Source: Neolewinella lacunae (lineage in GTDB: Bacteria > Bacteroidota > Bacteroidia > Chitinophagales > Saprospiraceae). From it: a DNA stretch of 64,000 bases. The stretch is from assembly GCF_014349155.1 (NCBI RefSeq), contig NZ_JACSIT010000100.1, positions 124,001 through 188,000 on the forward strand, written 5' to 3'. The position numbers and the translations under genes are program-made. A model generated the notes under the pieces. The model saw nothing but the letters and a program-made list of their open reading frames with translations. It was not told where the DNA came from and made no database searches. This document shows, piece by piece, positions 1 to 7,801 of the stretch. How positions within the stretch are numbered: position 1 is the first letter of the stretch; the number at the start of each line of letters is the position of its first letter.

Positions 1-413
1 AACAGCTCGTACGCCTGAACCGTATGAACCTGAGTGATGTCAACAAATTGATCGGCCAGTTGATCTGGGGCCTGCTGGTGATGGTTCCCATTTCAGCCTT
101 GCTCCTCAAAGTGGTGTACATCCGCCGGAAAAAGAAGTACGTTGCCCACTTCGTATTTTCACTGCACACGCACTCGTTTTTATTCCTCACCCATTTTCTG
201 GGAGCTTGTGAACTGGCCATCTTCGGTACGCCCTACCTCATCATCTTCGGCACCCTGGCCAGCATCGTCTATTTCGTCCTGTCCCTGAAAAAGGTATACC
301 AGCAGGGTTGGTGGCGAACGCTGATCAAAGCATTCCTCCTGATGTGGGCCTACCTCTTCCTTTTGCAGCTGGTGGCCTTCGTGACTTTGCTGACCTGGAT
401 GGTATTATTTTAA
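1..413 (+). CDS. C-terminal part of a DUF3667-like membrane protein (partial)
   Basis: The frame is open to the left edge (first full codon at base 3), so the gene starts outside the window; the ATG at 24 is internal or an artefact. About 130 residues are visible, with three or four hydrophobic segments and a short motif, YVAHFVFSLHTHSF, that resembles the membrane part of Bacteroidota DUF3667 proteins. Those proteins carry an N-terminal zinc ribbon, which would lie upstream. Function is unknown. The family call rests on recalled motif similarity, so it is moderate. The gene converges on the GntP permease, leaving about 105 bases between the two stops. Confidence 0.6.
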   Translation, partial: QLVRLNRMNLSDVNKLIGQLIWGLLVMVPISALLLKVVYIRRKKKYVAHFVFSLHTHSFLFLTHFLGACELAIFGTPYLIIFGTLASIVYFVLSLKKVYQQGWWRTLIKAFLLMWAYLFLLQLVAFVTLLTWMVLF

Positions 414-518
414 GTCCCCCTCCCGATCCGGTCCGGCTGGGTTTCATTTTAGCCCATGGAGTTACCTGGAGTTGTTCGGAACCGGATCCAGGCCTCTGCT
501 ACGTAGTCAACACTCGCC

Positions 519-1838
519 TCAAACCACCAGGGAGAGCCCCAGGCAACCCACCAGGCCAATGAGGCTCACCACCGTTTCCATCACCGTCCAGCTGCGGAGG
601 GTCTGGGGCACGGTCAGGCCGAAGTATTCCTTGAAAAGCCAGAAGCCGGTGTCGTTGACGTGGCTCAGGGTGAGGCTGCCCGCGCCGGTGGCCAAGACGA
701 GCAGCTCCGGGCTGGCGTTGCCGCCCTGGGCCAGGGGCAGCGCAATGCCGGCCGCAGTGATCGCCGCCACCGTCGCCGAACCCAGGGTTACCCGCAGGGC
801 TGCGGCAATGAGCCAGGCAATGAGGATGGGGTGGGTATTGAAGCCTTGCAGGGTATCGACGATGTACCTGCTCGTGCCGCTATCGACCAACACCTGCTTG
901 AAGGCTCCGCCCGCCGCAATGATGAGCAATACGGCAGCCATGGGAGCCAGTTGTTTGCCCACCCGGCCCATGAGTTGCTGGATGGACATCCCCGTTTGCC
1001 CGCCCAAAACCAGCATGGCAATCACCACTCCCAGTAAAAGCGCCACCGTAGCGTTGGTAAAGAGTCCGAGCAGGCCGGAACTTACGACCCAGCTTTGCTC
1101 GTCCACCGTTCCCTGCACCAGCGTCCCCGCCGCCAAAAGTAAAACGGGCAGCAACGCACACAACATACTCGCCCCGAAGGAGGGCAACCGCACGGGCAAT
1201 TCAATGGCCTCAAAGGTCAGCGCACCTTTGGTCTGGGGCATATTGCGCAGCGTACGCGCCAGCACCGGACCCGCCAAAATGACCGAGGGAATGCCCAGCA
1301 AAATGCCGTAGAGCAAGACCTTGCCCATGTCCGCACCGAAGGTGTTGGAAATAAGCACCGGCGCCGGGTGCGGCGGCAAAAAACCGTGCGTGACCGAGAG
1401 GGAGACCACCGTAGCCACCGCCACCATGGCCAGCGGAAGCCCTGTCTTTTCCGCCGCACTGATGATGATCGGCGCCATCATCACAAAGGCTACCGTGTAA
1501 AACAAGGGGATGCCAATCAAAAAACCGACCAAACACAGCCCCCAGAGCACCGAAGTTCCGGTCCGTTGCCCCACCAGGCGGTCGGTAATCACTTTTGCCG
1601 CTCCCGTTTCGGCCACCACACCGCCTAAAATAGCGCCTAAGCCGAGGATGATGGCCAGGTCGCTCAGCGTACCCCCCACGCCGTTCGTAATGGCGTCCAT
1701 CGTTCCCTTCGGGCCCATTCCCAGGCCCAAACCAGCCCCGATCGCCACCAACACCAGCGCAATAAAGGGGTGCCACTTCAGGATGACAATGAGCAGCAAA
1801 AGGGCGGCAACCGCCAGAAGCGTAATAACAATAGGCAT
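519..1838 (-). CDS. GntP-family gluconate:H+ symporter
   Basis: A 439-residue polytopic inner-membrane protein, the usual GntP length, with about 12 hydrophobic segments. Signatures include the N-terminal WHPFIALVLVAIGAG stretch, a GIPLFYTVAF segment near residue 110 and THGFLPPHPAP near residue 150, all typical of gluconate/ketogluconate permeases. It likely imports gluconate or a related sugar acid with protons. No gluconate kinase or other sugar-acid gene lies next to it, so the substrate is not fixed by context. The TACTTTGG sequence just upstream on the minus strand (about 1868-1875) resembles a Bacteroidota -7 box. Confidence 0.9.
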   Translation of the reverse strand: MPIVITLLAVAALLLLIVILKWHPFIALVLVAIGAGLGLGMGPKGTMDAITNGVGGTLSDLAIILGLGAILGGVVAETGAAKVITDRLVGQRTGTSVLWGLCLVGFLIGIPLFYTVAFVMMAPIIISAAEKTGLPLAMVAVATVVSLSVTHGFLPPHPAPVLISNTFGADMGKVLLYGILLGIPSVILAGPVLARTLRNMPQTKGALTFEAIELPVRLPSFGASMLCALLPVLLLAAGTLVQGTVDEQSWVVSSGLLGLFTNATVALLLGVVIAMLVLGGQTGMSIQQLMGRVGKQLAPMAAVLLIIAAGGAFKQVLVDSGTSRYIVDTLQGFNTHPILIAWLIAAALRVTLGSATVAAITAAGIALPLAQGGNASPELLVLATGAGSLTLSHVNDTGFWLFKEYFGLTVPQTLRSWTVMETVVSLIGLVGCLGLSLVV

Positions 1839-1990
1839 GATCTCGGAGCGTAGCAGTGTTTAGACAGTGCGCCAAAGTACAACCCAAATCTTGTTCACGG
1901 CAGGTTGGAAGCAGGCAACCGGTCTATTCGCTGCTGTTCAGGTCCCTGGATCGCAATGGGCTTTTCGGTCGGTAGCAGGGCTAGTCCATC

Positions 1991-2036
1991 CACTACCAAA
2001 CTACCGAACTACCGAACTACCGAACTACAGAACTTC
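1991..2036. repeat. Heptamer-type tandem repeat (ACTACCGA units)
   Basis: Several near-perfect copies of an ACTACCGA / ACTACAGA unit lie between the GntP gene and the DUF4286 gene. The same ACTAC / TAGTTC vocabulary recurs at 5599-5695, 23695-23770, 40896-40960 and 53015-53115. Confidence 0.8.
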
Positions 2037-2080
2037 CTTCAAAAACCACAACCAGTTCACCGTCAGAAAAGCATCTTCCC

Positions 2081-2401
2081 TCACTGCCCTTCCGCTACCA
2101 CTTCCAGCAGCGAAGGAAAGCTGTACAGTTTGCCTTTCCATTCCCGGTCGATCATCCGCTGGTGATCGAGGGCAAATTTTTCCTGGTAAATGTCGAAGGC
2201 CGGGCGGGAGGCGAAGGTGAGCAGCAGGGCGTAGGTCACCCCGTCGGATTCATCCACCCCCAGCAGGCGGGCCAGGCGAAAGTCTTCTACCGTACCCGAG
2301 TCCATGACGTGCGGCAGGTAGGCCTGTTCCATCCACTGCAGCCATTGATCGTGGGAGTGGTGTTCGACTTTAGAGGTAACGTTGTAAATCATCATTGGCA
2401 A
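2081..2401 (-). CDS. DUF4286 family protein
   Basis: A 106-residue cytosolic protein beginning MPMMIYNVTSKV, with a QWLQWMEQAYLPHVM segment typical of the DUF4286 family common in Bacteroidota. Function is unknown; the size suggests a small ferredoxin-like alpha/beta fold (inference). It lies just downstream of murA on the same strand with 31 bases between them, so it is probably co-transcribed with murA. An alternative start is the second Met of MPMM. Confidence 0.85.
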   Translation of the reverse strand: MPMMIYNVTSKVEHHSHDQWLQWMEQAYLPHVMDSGTVEDFRLARLLGVDESDGVTYALLLTFASRPAFDIYQEKFALDHQRMIDREWKGKLYSFPSLLEVVAEGQ

Positions 2402-2432
2402 GAGAATGCTTCAAGGGAGGGCAGGGTTGCGC

Positions 2433-3746
2433 CTACTCCCTGGTAATCCGCGCGCCCAGGGCCCGCAGGCGTCCATCGATGTCCTGGTAGCCACGGTCAA
2501 TCTGTTGAATGTTGTCGATCCGGCTGGTGCCCTCGGCCGAAAGCGCCGCAATGAGCAGCGAGACGCCGGCGCGGATGTCGGGCGAAGTCATCGCAATGCC
2601 CCGCAGTGGCGTCCGTTTGTCCAGGCCAATGACCGTAGCGCGGTGGGGGTCACAAAGGATGATCTGCGCACCCATATCGATGAGCTTATCGACGAAGAAA
2701 AGGCGGCTTTCGAACATCTTCTGGTGGATCAGCACACTGCCCCGGGCCTGGATGGCCACCACCAGGGCAATGCTCATCAAATCGGGCGTGAAGCCGGGCC
2801 AGGGTGCATCGTAAATCGTCAGGATGCCGCCGTCGATGAAGGTCTGGATCTCGTAGTGGTCCTGGGCCGGAATGTGGATGTCGTCGCCCACGTAGTTCAT
2901 CTTCACCCCCAGGCGCTCGAAGGTGCGCGGGATGAGGCCGAGCTGGTCCAGGCACACGTCTTTGATGGTGATGTCGCTGCCCGTCATCGCGGCCAGGCCA
3001 ATGAAACTGCCGATCTCGATCATGTCGGGCAACATCCGGTGCTCGGTACCGCTAAGGCGTTCCACGCCCTGGATTTTGAGGAGGTTGGAGCCAATACCTT
3101 CGATTTTGGCACCCATGCGGACCAACATCTTGCAAAGTTGCTGCAGGTAGGGCTCGCAGGCGGCGTTGTAGATCGTCGTTTCCCCCTTGGCCAACACGGC
3201 GGCCATCACCACGTTGGCGGTGCCCGTCACGCTGATCTCGTCCATGTGCAGGAAGGTGCCCTGCAATCCCTCCGTACGGAAGGCGTAGATGTGGCGGTCG
3301 GCATCGTAGTGGAAATCGGCTCCCAGGGCTTGTAGCCCCAGCAAGTGGGTATCGAGGCGGCGGCGACCAATCTTATCCCCGCCTGGCTTGGGCAAACTGG
3401 CCTTGCCAAAGCGGCCCAGCAAAGGCGCAATGACCATCACCGAGCCCCGGATGCGCTGCGCGTCGCGCACGTAGGCCTCGCTGAGGATGTAGTCCACATC
3501 AATATCCCGGGCCGTAATCCGCACGGTGTGGCGGTCAATGCGCTCAACTTTCGCGCCGAGGCCCGCCACGAGGTCGATGAGCTTGTTGACGTCAAGAATG
3601 TCGGGCAAGTTCTCCACCAGCACCGGCTCGGCCGTGAGCAGGGTGGCGCTGATGATCTGCAGTGCCTCGTTTTTGGCCCCCTGGGGGGTGATGTTGCCGG
3701 AGAGCTTGTGCCCTCCTTCTACGATGAAGGTTCCGTTGTCGGTCAT
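2433..3746 (-). CDS. murA: UDP-N-acetylglucosamine 1-carboxyvinyltransferase MurA
   Basis: A 437-residue cytosolic enzyme that transfers enolpyruvate from PEP to UDP-GlcNAc, the first committed step of peptidoglycan synthesis. The family pattern is complete: N-terminal GNITPQGAKNEALQ with the substrate-binding Lys-Asn pair near residue 25, and the RFG...PGG..IG loop near residue 120. In that loop the residue that is Cys115 in E. coli is Asp (D124, codon at 3375-3377). The Cys-to-Asp form is the one known from Mycobacterium and Chlamydia to be active and insensitive to fosfomycin. A NotI-containing repeat lies 20 bases upstream of the start. Confidence 0.96.
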   Translation of the reverse strand: MTDNGTFIVEGGHKLSGNITPQGAKNEALQIISATLLTAEPVLVENLPDILDVNKLIDLVAGLGAKVERIDRHTVRITARDIDVDYILSEAYVRDAQRIRGSVMVIAPLLGRFGKASLPKPGGDKIGRRRLDTHLLGLQALGADFHYDADRHIYAFRTEGLQGTFLHMDEISVTGTANVVMAAVLAKGETTIYNAACEPYLQQLCKMLVRMGAKIEGIGSNLLKIQGVERLSGTEHRMLPDMIEIGSFIGLAAMTGSDITIKDVCLDQLGLIPRTFERLGVKMNYVGDDIHIPAQDHYEIQTFIDGGILTIYDAPWPGFTPDLMSIALVVAIQARGSVLIHQKMFESRLFFVDKLIDMGAQIILCDPHRATVIGLDKRTPLRGIAMTSPDIRAGVSLLIAALSAEGTSRIDNIQQIDRGYQDIDGRLRALGARITRE

Positions 3747-3766
3747 GGCGCGAAGGTAAGTAGTTT

Positions 3767-3783
3767 GGCGCGGCCGCAGGTGC
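3767..3783 (-). repeat. Dispersed NotI-motif repeat, copy 1
   Basis: Reads GGCGCGGCCGCAGGTGC, missing only the first G of the 18-base consensus GGGCGCGGCCGCAGGTGC. It sits just upstream of murA, between it and rfbD. Confidence 0.85.
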
Positions 3784-3784
3784 T

Positions 3785-3883
3785 TTGGAAAGGATAAAGG
3801 AGCAAAGGGGGAAAGGAGGAAGGGTGTCCCCCCTTTAACCCTTTCCCCCTTTCCCCCTTTAATCCTTTCCCCCTTTAATCCTT
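3785..3883. repeat. Polypurine then polypyrimidine repeat tract
   Basis: A purine-rich run of AAAGGA-type units (3785-3825) is followed by a pyrimidine-rich run of CCCCTTT / AATCCTTT units (3828-3883). The two halves are complementary, so the tract could fold into a long hairpin. It covers the rfbD-murA gap and the last codons of rfbD. Confidence 0.7.
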
Positions 3884-4750
3884 GCCTGTACGCTGCAATT
3901 TACCCAAACAGTCTTTGAGTGCCTCACGCCAGTGGCGGGGCTGCCCGGTCCATTCGGCAATCTTGCGGGTGTCGAGCACGCTGTAGGCCGGTCTTTTGGC
4001 GGGGGTGGGGTACTGCTCGGTCCGGATGGGGTGCAGCTGACAACCCAGGCCCGAGAGTTCAAAGATGGCGTGGGCGAAGTCGTACCACGAGGCCGCGCCG
4101 CTGTTGGAAAAGTTGTAGATGCCGCTGGGGGCTTCGTTCAGTACGAGCTGCATGGCCGCTGCGGCCAGGTCGGCAGCGTAAGTGGGCGAGCCCACCTGAT
4201 CGGCCACAATGCCGAGGCTCTCCCGCTCACGACCCAGACGGAGCATGGTGCGCAGAAAGTTTTCACCGTACTCGGCGTAGACCCAGCTGGTGCGCAGGAT
4301 GTAGGCCGCCGGGTGGTTTTGCTGCACGATGGCCTCCCCCTCGAGTTTCGTCTTGGCGTAAACGCTGGTACCGAGTGTGCGGTCAGTTTCCAGCAAGGGC
4401 CGGTTGTAATCGCCCGCGTAGACGTAGTCGGTGGAGAAGTGGACAAACTTAATGCCCGCCGCAGCGCAGGCACTGGCCAGACTGCCGGCCGCTTCCACGT
4501 TGACCTGGCGGGCTTTGGCGGGCTCCGATTCTGCGCGGTCGACGGCCGTATAGGCTGCAGCGTTGAAGACTACATCGGGCTGTGCTTCGGCAAAGGTGAG
4601 CTGTAACTCCTTGGGGTTGGTGATGTCGAAATCCGATCGGTTGTACGCAAAAATGCGCGGCGGTACGGGCAATGCCCTGGCCGCTCCAATCAGCTTCTGG
4701 CCCAGCTGCCCACCAGCACCGCAGATCATGATTCTTTTCATTGGCCGCAA
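3875..4750 (-). CDS. rfbD: dTDP-4-dehydrorhamnose reductase
   Basis: A 291-residue short-chain-dehydrogenase-type enzyme that reduces dTDP-4-dehydro-L-rhamnose with NAD(P)H, the last step of dTDP-rhamnose synthesis for surface polysaccharide. Visible are the Rossmann motif GAGGQLGQKL at the N-terminus, the STDYVYAG strand near residue 107 and the catalytic YAKTK motif near residue 131. Met4 (MKRIMICG) is an equally plausible start. No other rml gene is adjacent; the sugar nucleotidyltransferase at 46702 is far away. TACCTTTG on the minus strand at about 4750-4757 fits a Bacteroidota -7 box and almost abuts the start. Confidence 0.93.
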   Translation of the reverse strand: MRPMKRIMICGAGGQLGQKLIGAARALPVPPRIFAYNRSDFDITNPKELQLTFAEAQPDVVFNAAAYTAVDRAESEPAKARQVNVEAAGSLASACAAAGIKFVHFSTDYVYAGDYNRPLLETDRTLGTSVYAKTKLEGEAIVQQNHPAAYILRTSWVYAEYGENFLRTMLRLGRERESLGIVADQVGSPTYAADLAAAAMQLVLNEAPSGIYNFSNSGAASWYDFAHAIFELSGLGCQLHPIRTEQYPTPAKRPAYSVLDTRKIAEWTGQPRHWREALKDCLGKLQRTGKD

Positions 4751-5223
4751 AGGTAGCCCCTGGCTGCCGATCCCGCTCTACCCGATGACCGCAAAAGATT
4801 TACCGCCTCAGAAGGCCGTCTCTCAAGCAGTTCCTCCCCGGTGTTGTCGCGGCTTCAGCCCACCCCCGGTATTGTCGCAGCTTCAGCCCGACCCCTTCCT
4901 TCCGGGCTTCAGCCCACCCCCGGTATTGTCGCAGCTTCAGCCCGACCCCTTCCTTCAGGGCTTCAGCCCGCCCCCGGTATTGTCGCGGCTTCAGCCCGAC
5001 CCCAGGTATTGTCGCAGCTTCAGCCCACCCCCTTCCTTCAGGGCTTCAGCCCGCCCACGGTATTGTCGCGGCTTTAGCCCGACCCACTCCTGCCGCAAGT
5101 CCTTTTCCCTCCCAAATCCTTTAGCGACTCTTCCCATTAATCGGATTTTTCCTGGGGTTCGTCCAGCGGATTTGGCCGGATTGCCCTCCCCGTTTAGCTT
5201 CGTCGCCGTAAAAACATCGGACT
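4751..5223. other. 473-base intergenic region with GGGCTTCAGCCC-type repeats
   Basis: The gap lies between the divergent rfbD and a hypothetical gene. Its middle (4840-5090) is filled with tandem units of the form GGTATTGTCGCGGCTTCAGC and GGGCTTCAGCCC. Open frames here follow the repeat and show no recognisable protein. The last 130 bases look unique and would hold the promoter of the 5224 gene. Confidence 0.8.
4840..5090. repeat. Tandem GTCGCGGCTTCAGCCC / GGGCTTCAGCCC repeats
   Basis: About nine units alternate between GTATTGTCGC(G/A)GCTTCAGCCC and CCTTCC(A/G)GGCTTCAGCCC, a composite period of roughly 60-75 bases. GGGCTTCAGCCC can form a short hairpin. The same units form a second intergenic cluster at 42410-42570. 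Confidence 0.85.
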
Positions 5224-5598
5224 ATGAAACTCATCGCATTAAACGTTGGCCAAGACCTGATTGAGGTATACAATAATATGTGGACGGGCGTGGAAACCAT
5301 CCGCTTCAACGGACACACGGTCAGTGAGCAGTTCAATTGGTTCCGGGGCGATCACAGCTTCGCCGTTGCTTCCGACGATGGAAATGGCACCGACCATTAC
5401 CGGGTAGTCATCCAGTTCGGTATGTCCGGAATCACCGTAGACGTGTACCGCAACGAAGAATGTCTCCTGGCCCAAAGCTGCGAAGGCAAACGCCACACCA
5501 AGCGCCAGAAAAGGGGCCTCCACCGCGCAGTGCCCCAACCCAGACCCACCCGCGTAACTGAGCCCGAACGCCTGTACCGGGAAGAGGATTTGGTGTAG
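5224..5598 (+). CDS. Hypothetical protein with a basic C-terminal tail
   Basis: A 124-residue protein I do not recognise. Residues 1 to about 85 look like a compact beta-rich domain (regular alternation, for example HYRVVIQFGMSGITVDVY). The last 40 residues are basic and proline-rich (KRHTKRQKRG, then RPTRVTEPERL) and probably disordered. There is no signal peptide or membrane segment. It stands alone between a repeat-filled gap and a heptamer repeat that precedes aroC. GC content and codon use match its neighbours, so it is likely a real native gene. Confidence 0.65.
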   Translation: MKLIALNVGQDLIEVYNNMWTGVETIRFNGHTVSEQFNWFRGDHSFAVASDDGNGTDHYRVVIQFGMSGITVDVYRNEECLLAQSCEGKRHTKRQKRGLHRAVPQPRPTRVTEPERLYREEDLV

Positions 5599-5695
5599 TT
5601 CAGTAGTTCAGTAGCTCTGTAGTTTAGCAGACCCTGCTAACTATGAACTATGAACTATGAACTATGAACTATGAACTATGAACTATGAACTACCT
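5599..5695. repeat. Heptamer tandem repeat (CTATGAA)n
   Basis: TTCAGTAG-type units are followed by seven perfect or near-perfect CTATGAA copies (5641-5692). The repeat fills the gap before aroC. Confidence 0.9.
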
Positions 5696-5725
5696 TAGCC
5701 CCTCCCAACAAACCACCCCTTGCCC

Positions 5726-6808
5726 ATGGCTGGCAGCAACTACGGCACCGCTTTTCGCATCAGCACTTTCGGAGAAAGCCACGGACCTGGCCTCGGCGTA
5801 GTCATCGACGGGTGCCCGGCCGGGATTGATTTTGACGAAGACTTCATTCAGGCGGAGCTGGCCCGCCGCAAGCCTGGCCAGAGCCGCCTGGTCACCCAGC
5901 GCAAAGAGAACGACGGCGTGCAGATTCTCTCCGGCGTCTTTGAAGGCAAAACTACTGGTACGCCCATCGGTATGGTCATCTACAACGAAGACCAACGCAG
6001 TAAGGACTACGGACACATCTTCGATAAGTTCCGGCCCAGCCACGCCGATTATACTTTTCAGGCGAAGTACGGCATCCGCGATTACCGGGGCGGAGGACGC
6101 TCCAGCGCCCGCGAAACCGCCGCCCGTGTTGCCGCCGGGGCCGTTGCCCAACTCCTGCTGCGGAAGGTGGGGGTGGAAATCAAAAGCTACGTCAGCCAGG
6201 TAGGGAACATTACCCTGCCCCAGGACTACGCCGACCTTGACCTGGACCTGATCGAAAGCAACGACGTCCGCTGCCCCGATCCCGCCACCGCCGCGCTGAT
6301 GGAAGAAGAAATCCTCGCCGTGCGCAAAGACGGCGATACCATCGGCGGGGTGGTCACCGGCCTCATCCGCGGCGTGCCCCCCGGCTGGGGTGAACCCGTC
6401 TTCGACAAACTCCACGCTGAATTAGGCAAAGCCATGCTGAGCATCAACGCCTGCAAGGGATTCGAATACGGCAGTGGTTTTGCTGGCGTAACCCTGCGCG
6501 GCAGCCAGCACAACGATGGCTTTTACCAGGATGAAGAAGGCCGCGTCCGTACCCACACCAACCGCAGCGGCGGCATCCAGGGCGGCATCTCCAACGGCGA
6601 AGACATCTACTTTCGGGTGGCTTTCAAGCCCGTAGCCACCATCATCCAAGACCAAACGAGCATCAACGAGGATGGTGAGACCGTCATCGTGAGTGGCAAA
6701 GGCCGCCACGACCCCTGCGTCTTGCCCCGCGCCGTGCCTATTGTGGACAATATGGCGGCTTTGGTGTTGGCCGATTTTTGCCTGCGCGCCAGAAGCGGGC
6801 AGTGGTAA
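5726..6808 (+). CDS. aroC: Chorismate synthase
   Basis: A 360-residue cytosolic enzyme converting EPSP to chorismate, the last step of the shikimate pathway, using reduced FMN. Signatures are GESHG (about residue 15), [12 protein letters not shown] near residue 128 and the FKP...I..PQ-equivalent region near residue 300. I chose the ATG at 5726 (MAGSNYGT); an upstream in-frame TTG at 5720 adds only two residues. TACCTTAG at 5692-5699 could be the -7 box. No other aro gene is adjacent. Confidence 0.96.
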   Translation: MAGSNYGTAFRISTFGESHGPGLGVVIDGCPAGIDFDEDFIQAELARRKPGQSRLVTQRKENDGVQILSGVFEGKTTGTPIGMVIYNEDQRSKDYGHIFDKFRPSHADYTFQAKYGIRDYRGGGRSSARETAARVAAGAVAQLLLRKVGVEIKSYVSQVGNITLPQDYADLDLDLIESNDVRCPDPATAALMEEEILAVRKDGDTIGGVVTGLIRGVPPGWGEPVFDKLHAELGKAMLSINACKGFEYGSGFAGVTLRGSQHNDGFYQDEEGRVRTHTNRSGGIQGGISNGEDIYFRVAFKPVATIIQDQTSINEDGETVIVSGKGRHDPCVLPRAVPIVDNMAALVLADFCLRARSGQW

Positions 6809-6844
6809 TGAACCGACCTCCTTATATGCAAATGTTCATCGAGG

Positions 6845-7795
6845 ATGAAGAAAGAATGGAGGTTTTTTAACATGCTTTTGGTAATATTAATCACTGGTCT
6901 GGCCGCCTGCACACCTTTGCGGATGAACATCAACTTGACGGATAAAATTACGCTTCCCGGGTTTCCCAGTGGTTCTGGCATTGTTCACGTGGGCGACCAT
7001 TATTACGCTATTGGCGACGATGCACCTTACCTGTTTAAGCTGGACGCTGCCTTTGCGGTGGTCGAGAAAATACCTTTGCTGGAGGTGGATACTTTCTCCG
7101 GAACGAGAATCAGCAAACCCGATAAGCCAGATTTTGAGACGCTGGAAAAAATAGGTGATACGGAGCTGGTTGTTTTCGGCTCCGGCTCAAAATCTCCGCA
7201 GCGGGATGTATTTGTGCGAATACTGCTAGAAGATTCTATCACCGTTGAAAAGTACGTCACTACGGCATTTTACACGGCCTTGAAATCTTTGCCCATATTT
7301 GCAGGCTCCGAGCTTAATCTGGAAGCCGTCGCCTACCGTAATGGCCAAATCTTCCTTTTCAACCGAAAAAAGAACCTGGTTTTGCAATTTCCTTACGTTG
7401 AGGTGCTAGCGTATTTGCAGGGAGTGGGGGATTTTCCTATCCCTATGGCGACCGAGTTTACCCTGCCCGCCATCAACGGAGTGGAAGCTGGCTTTTCGGG
7501 TGCTACAGCACTGGAAGGACAAGCAAAAATCATCTTCACCGCTTCCGTGGAAGACACGGACAATGCCTACGACGACGGCGAAATTCTGGGGAGTTTCCTG
7601 GGCACGATCGATCTGTTTGACGATGCATTGGGGGGCGAGCTCCACTACATCCAATTACCCGGTTCTGCGGGCGTAGTGAAGGTGGAATCCATCACCGTGA
7701 CCGCAGAAACGAGCCCATCCTCCGCCGCCGTGGTGCTGATTACCGACAACGACCGGGGGGATTCTGACCTTTTTCGTGGGGTGCTGTCCTGGTAA
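6845..7795 (+). CDS. Predicted lipoprotein with a beta-propeller-like domain (DUF6929-like)
   Basis: A 316-residue protein with an N-terminal hydrophobic segment ending in the lipobox LAAC (Cys about residue 22), so it is probably a lipoprotein. The rest is beta-rich with repeated GD..Y/F..D blade-like segments and phrases such as LEAVAYRNGQIFLF and ALEGQAKIIFTA. This resembles an uncharacterised Bacteroidota family (DUF6929), a match made from memory and only moderately certain. It starts 36 bases after aroC on the same strand, so it may be co-transcribed. It converges on the ELW-repeat gene with 6 bases between the stops. Confidence 0.7.
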   Translation: MKKEWRFFNMLLVILITGLAACTPLRMNINLTDKITLPGFPSGSGIVHVGDHYYAIGDDAPYLFKLDAAFAVVEKIPLLEVDTFSGTRISKPDKPDFETLEKIGDTELVVFGSGSKSPQRDVFVRILLEDSITVEKYVTTAFYTALKSLPIFAGSELNLEAVAYRNGQIFLFNRKKNLVLQFPYVEVLAYLQGVGDFPIPMATEFTLPAINGVEAGFSGATALEGQAKIIFTASVEDTDNAYDDGEILGSFLGTIDLFDDALGGELHYIQLPGSAGVVKVESITVTAETSPSSAAVVLITDNDRGDSDLFRGVLSW

Positions 7796-7801
7796 GAGGA
7801 A

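Noticed and set aside
4563-5264. Open frames across the 4840-5090 repeats
   Set aside because: They translate the repeat units only (FSPPPVLSQLQP-type) and have no recognisable start or family.
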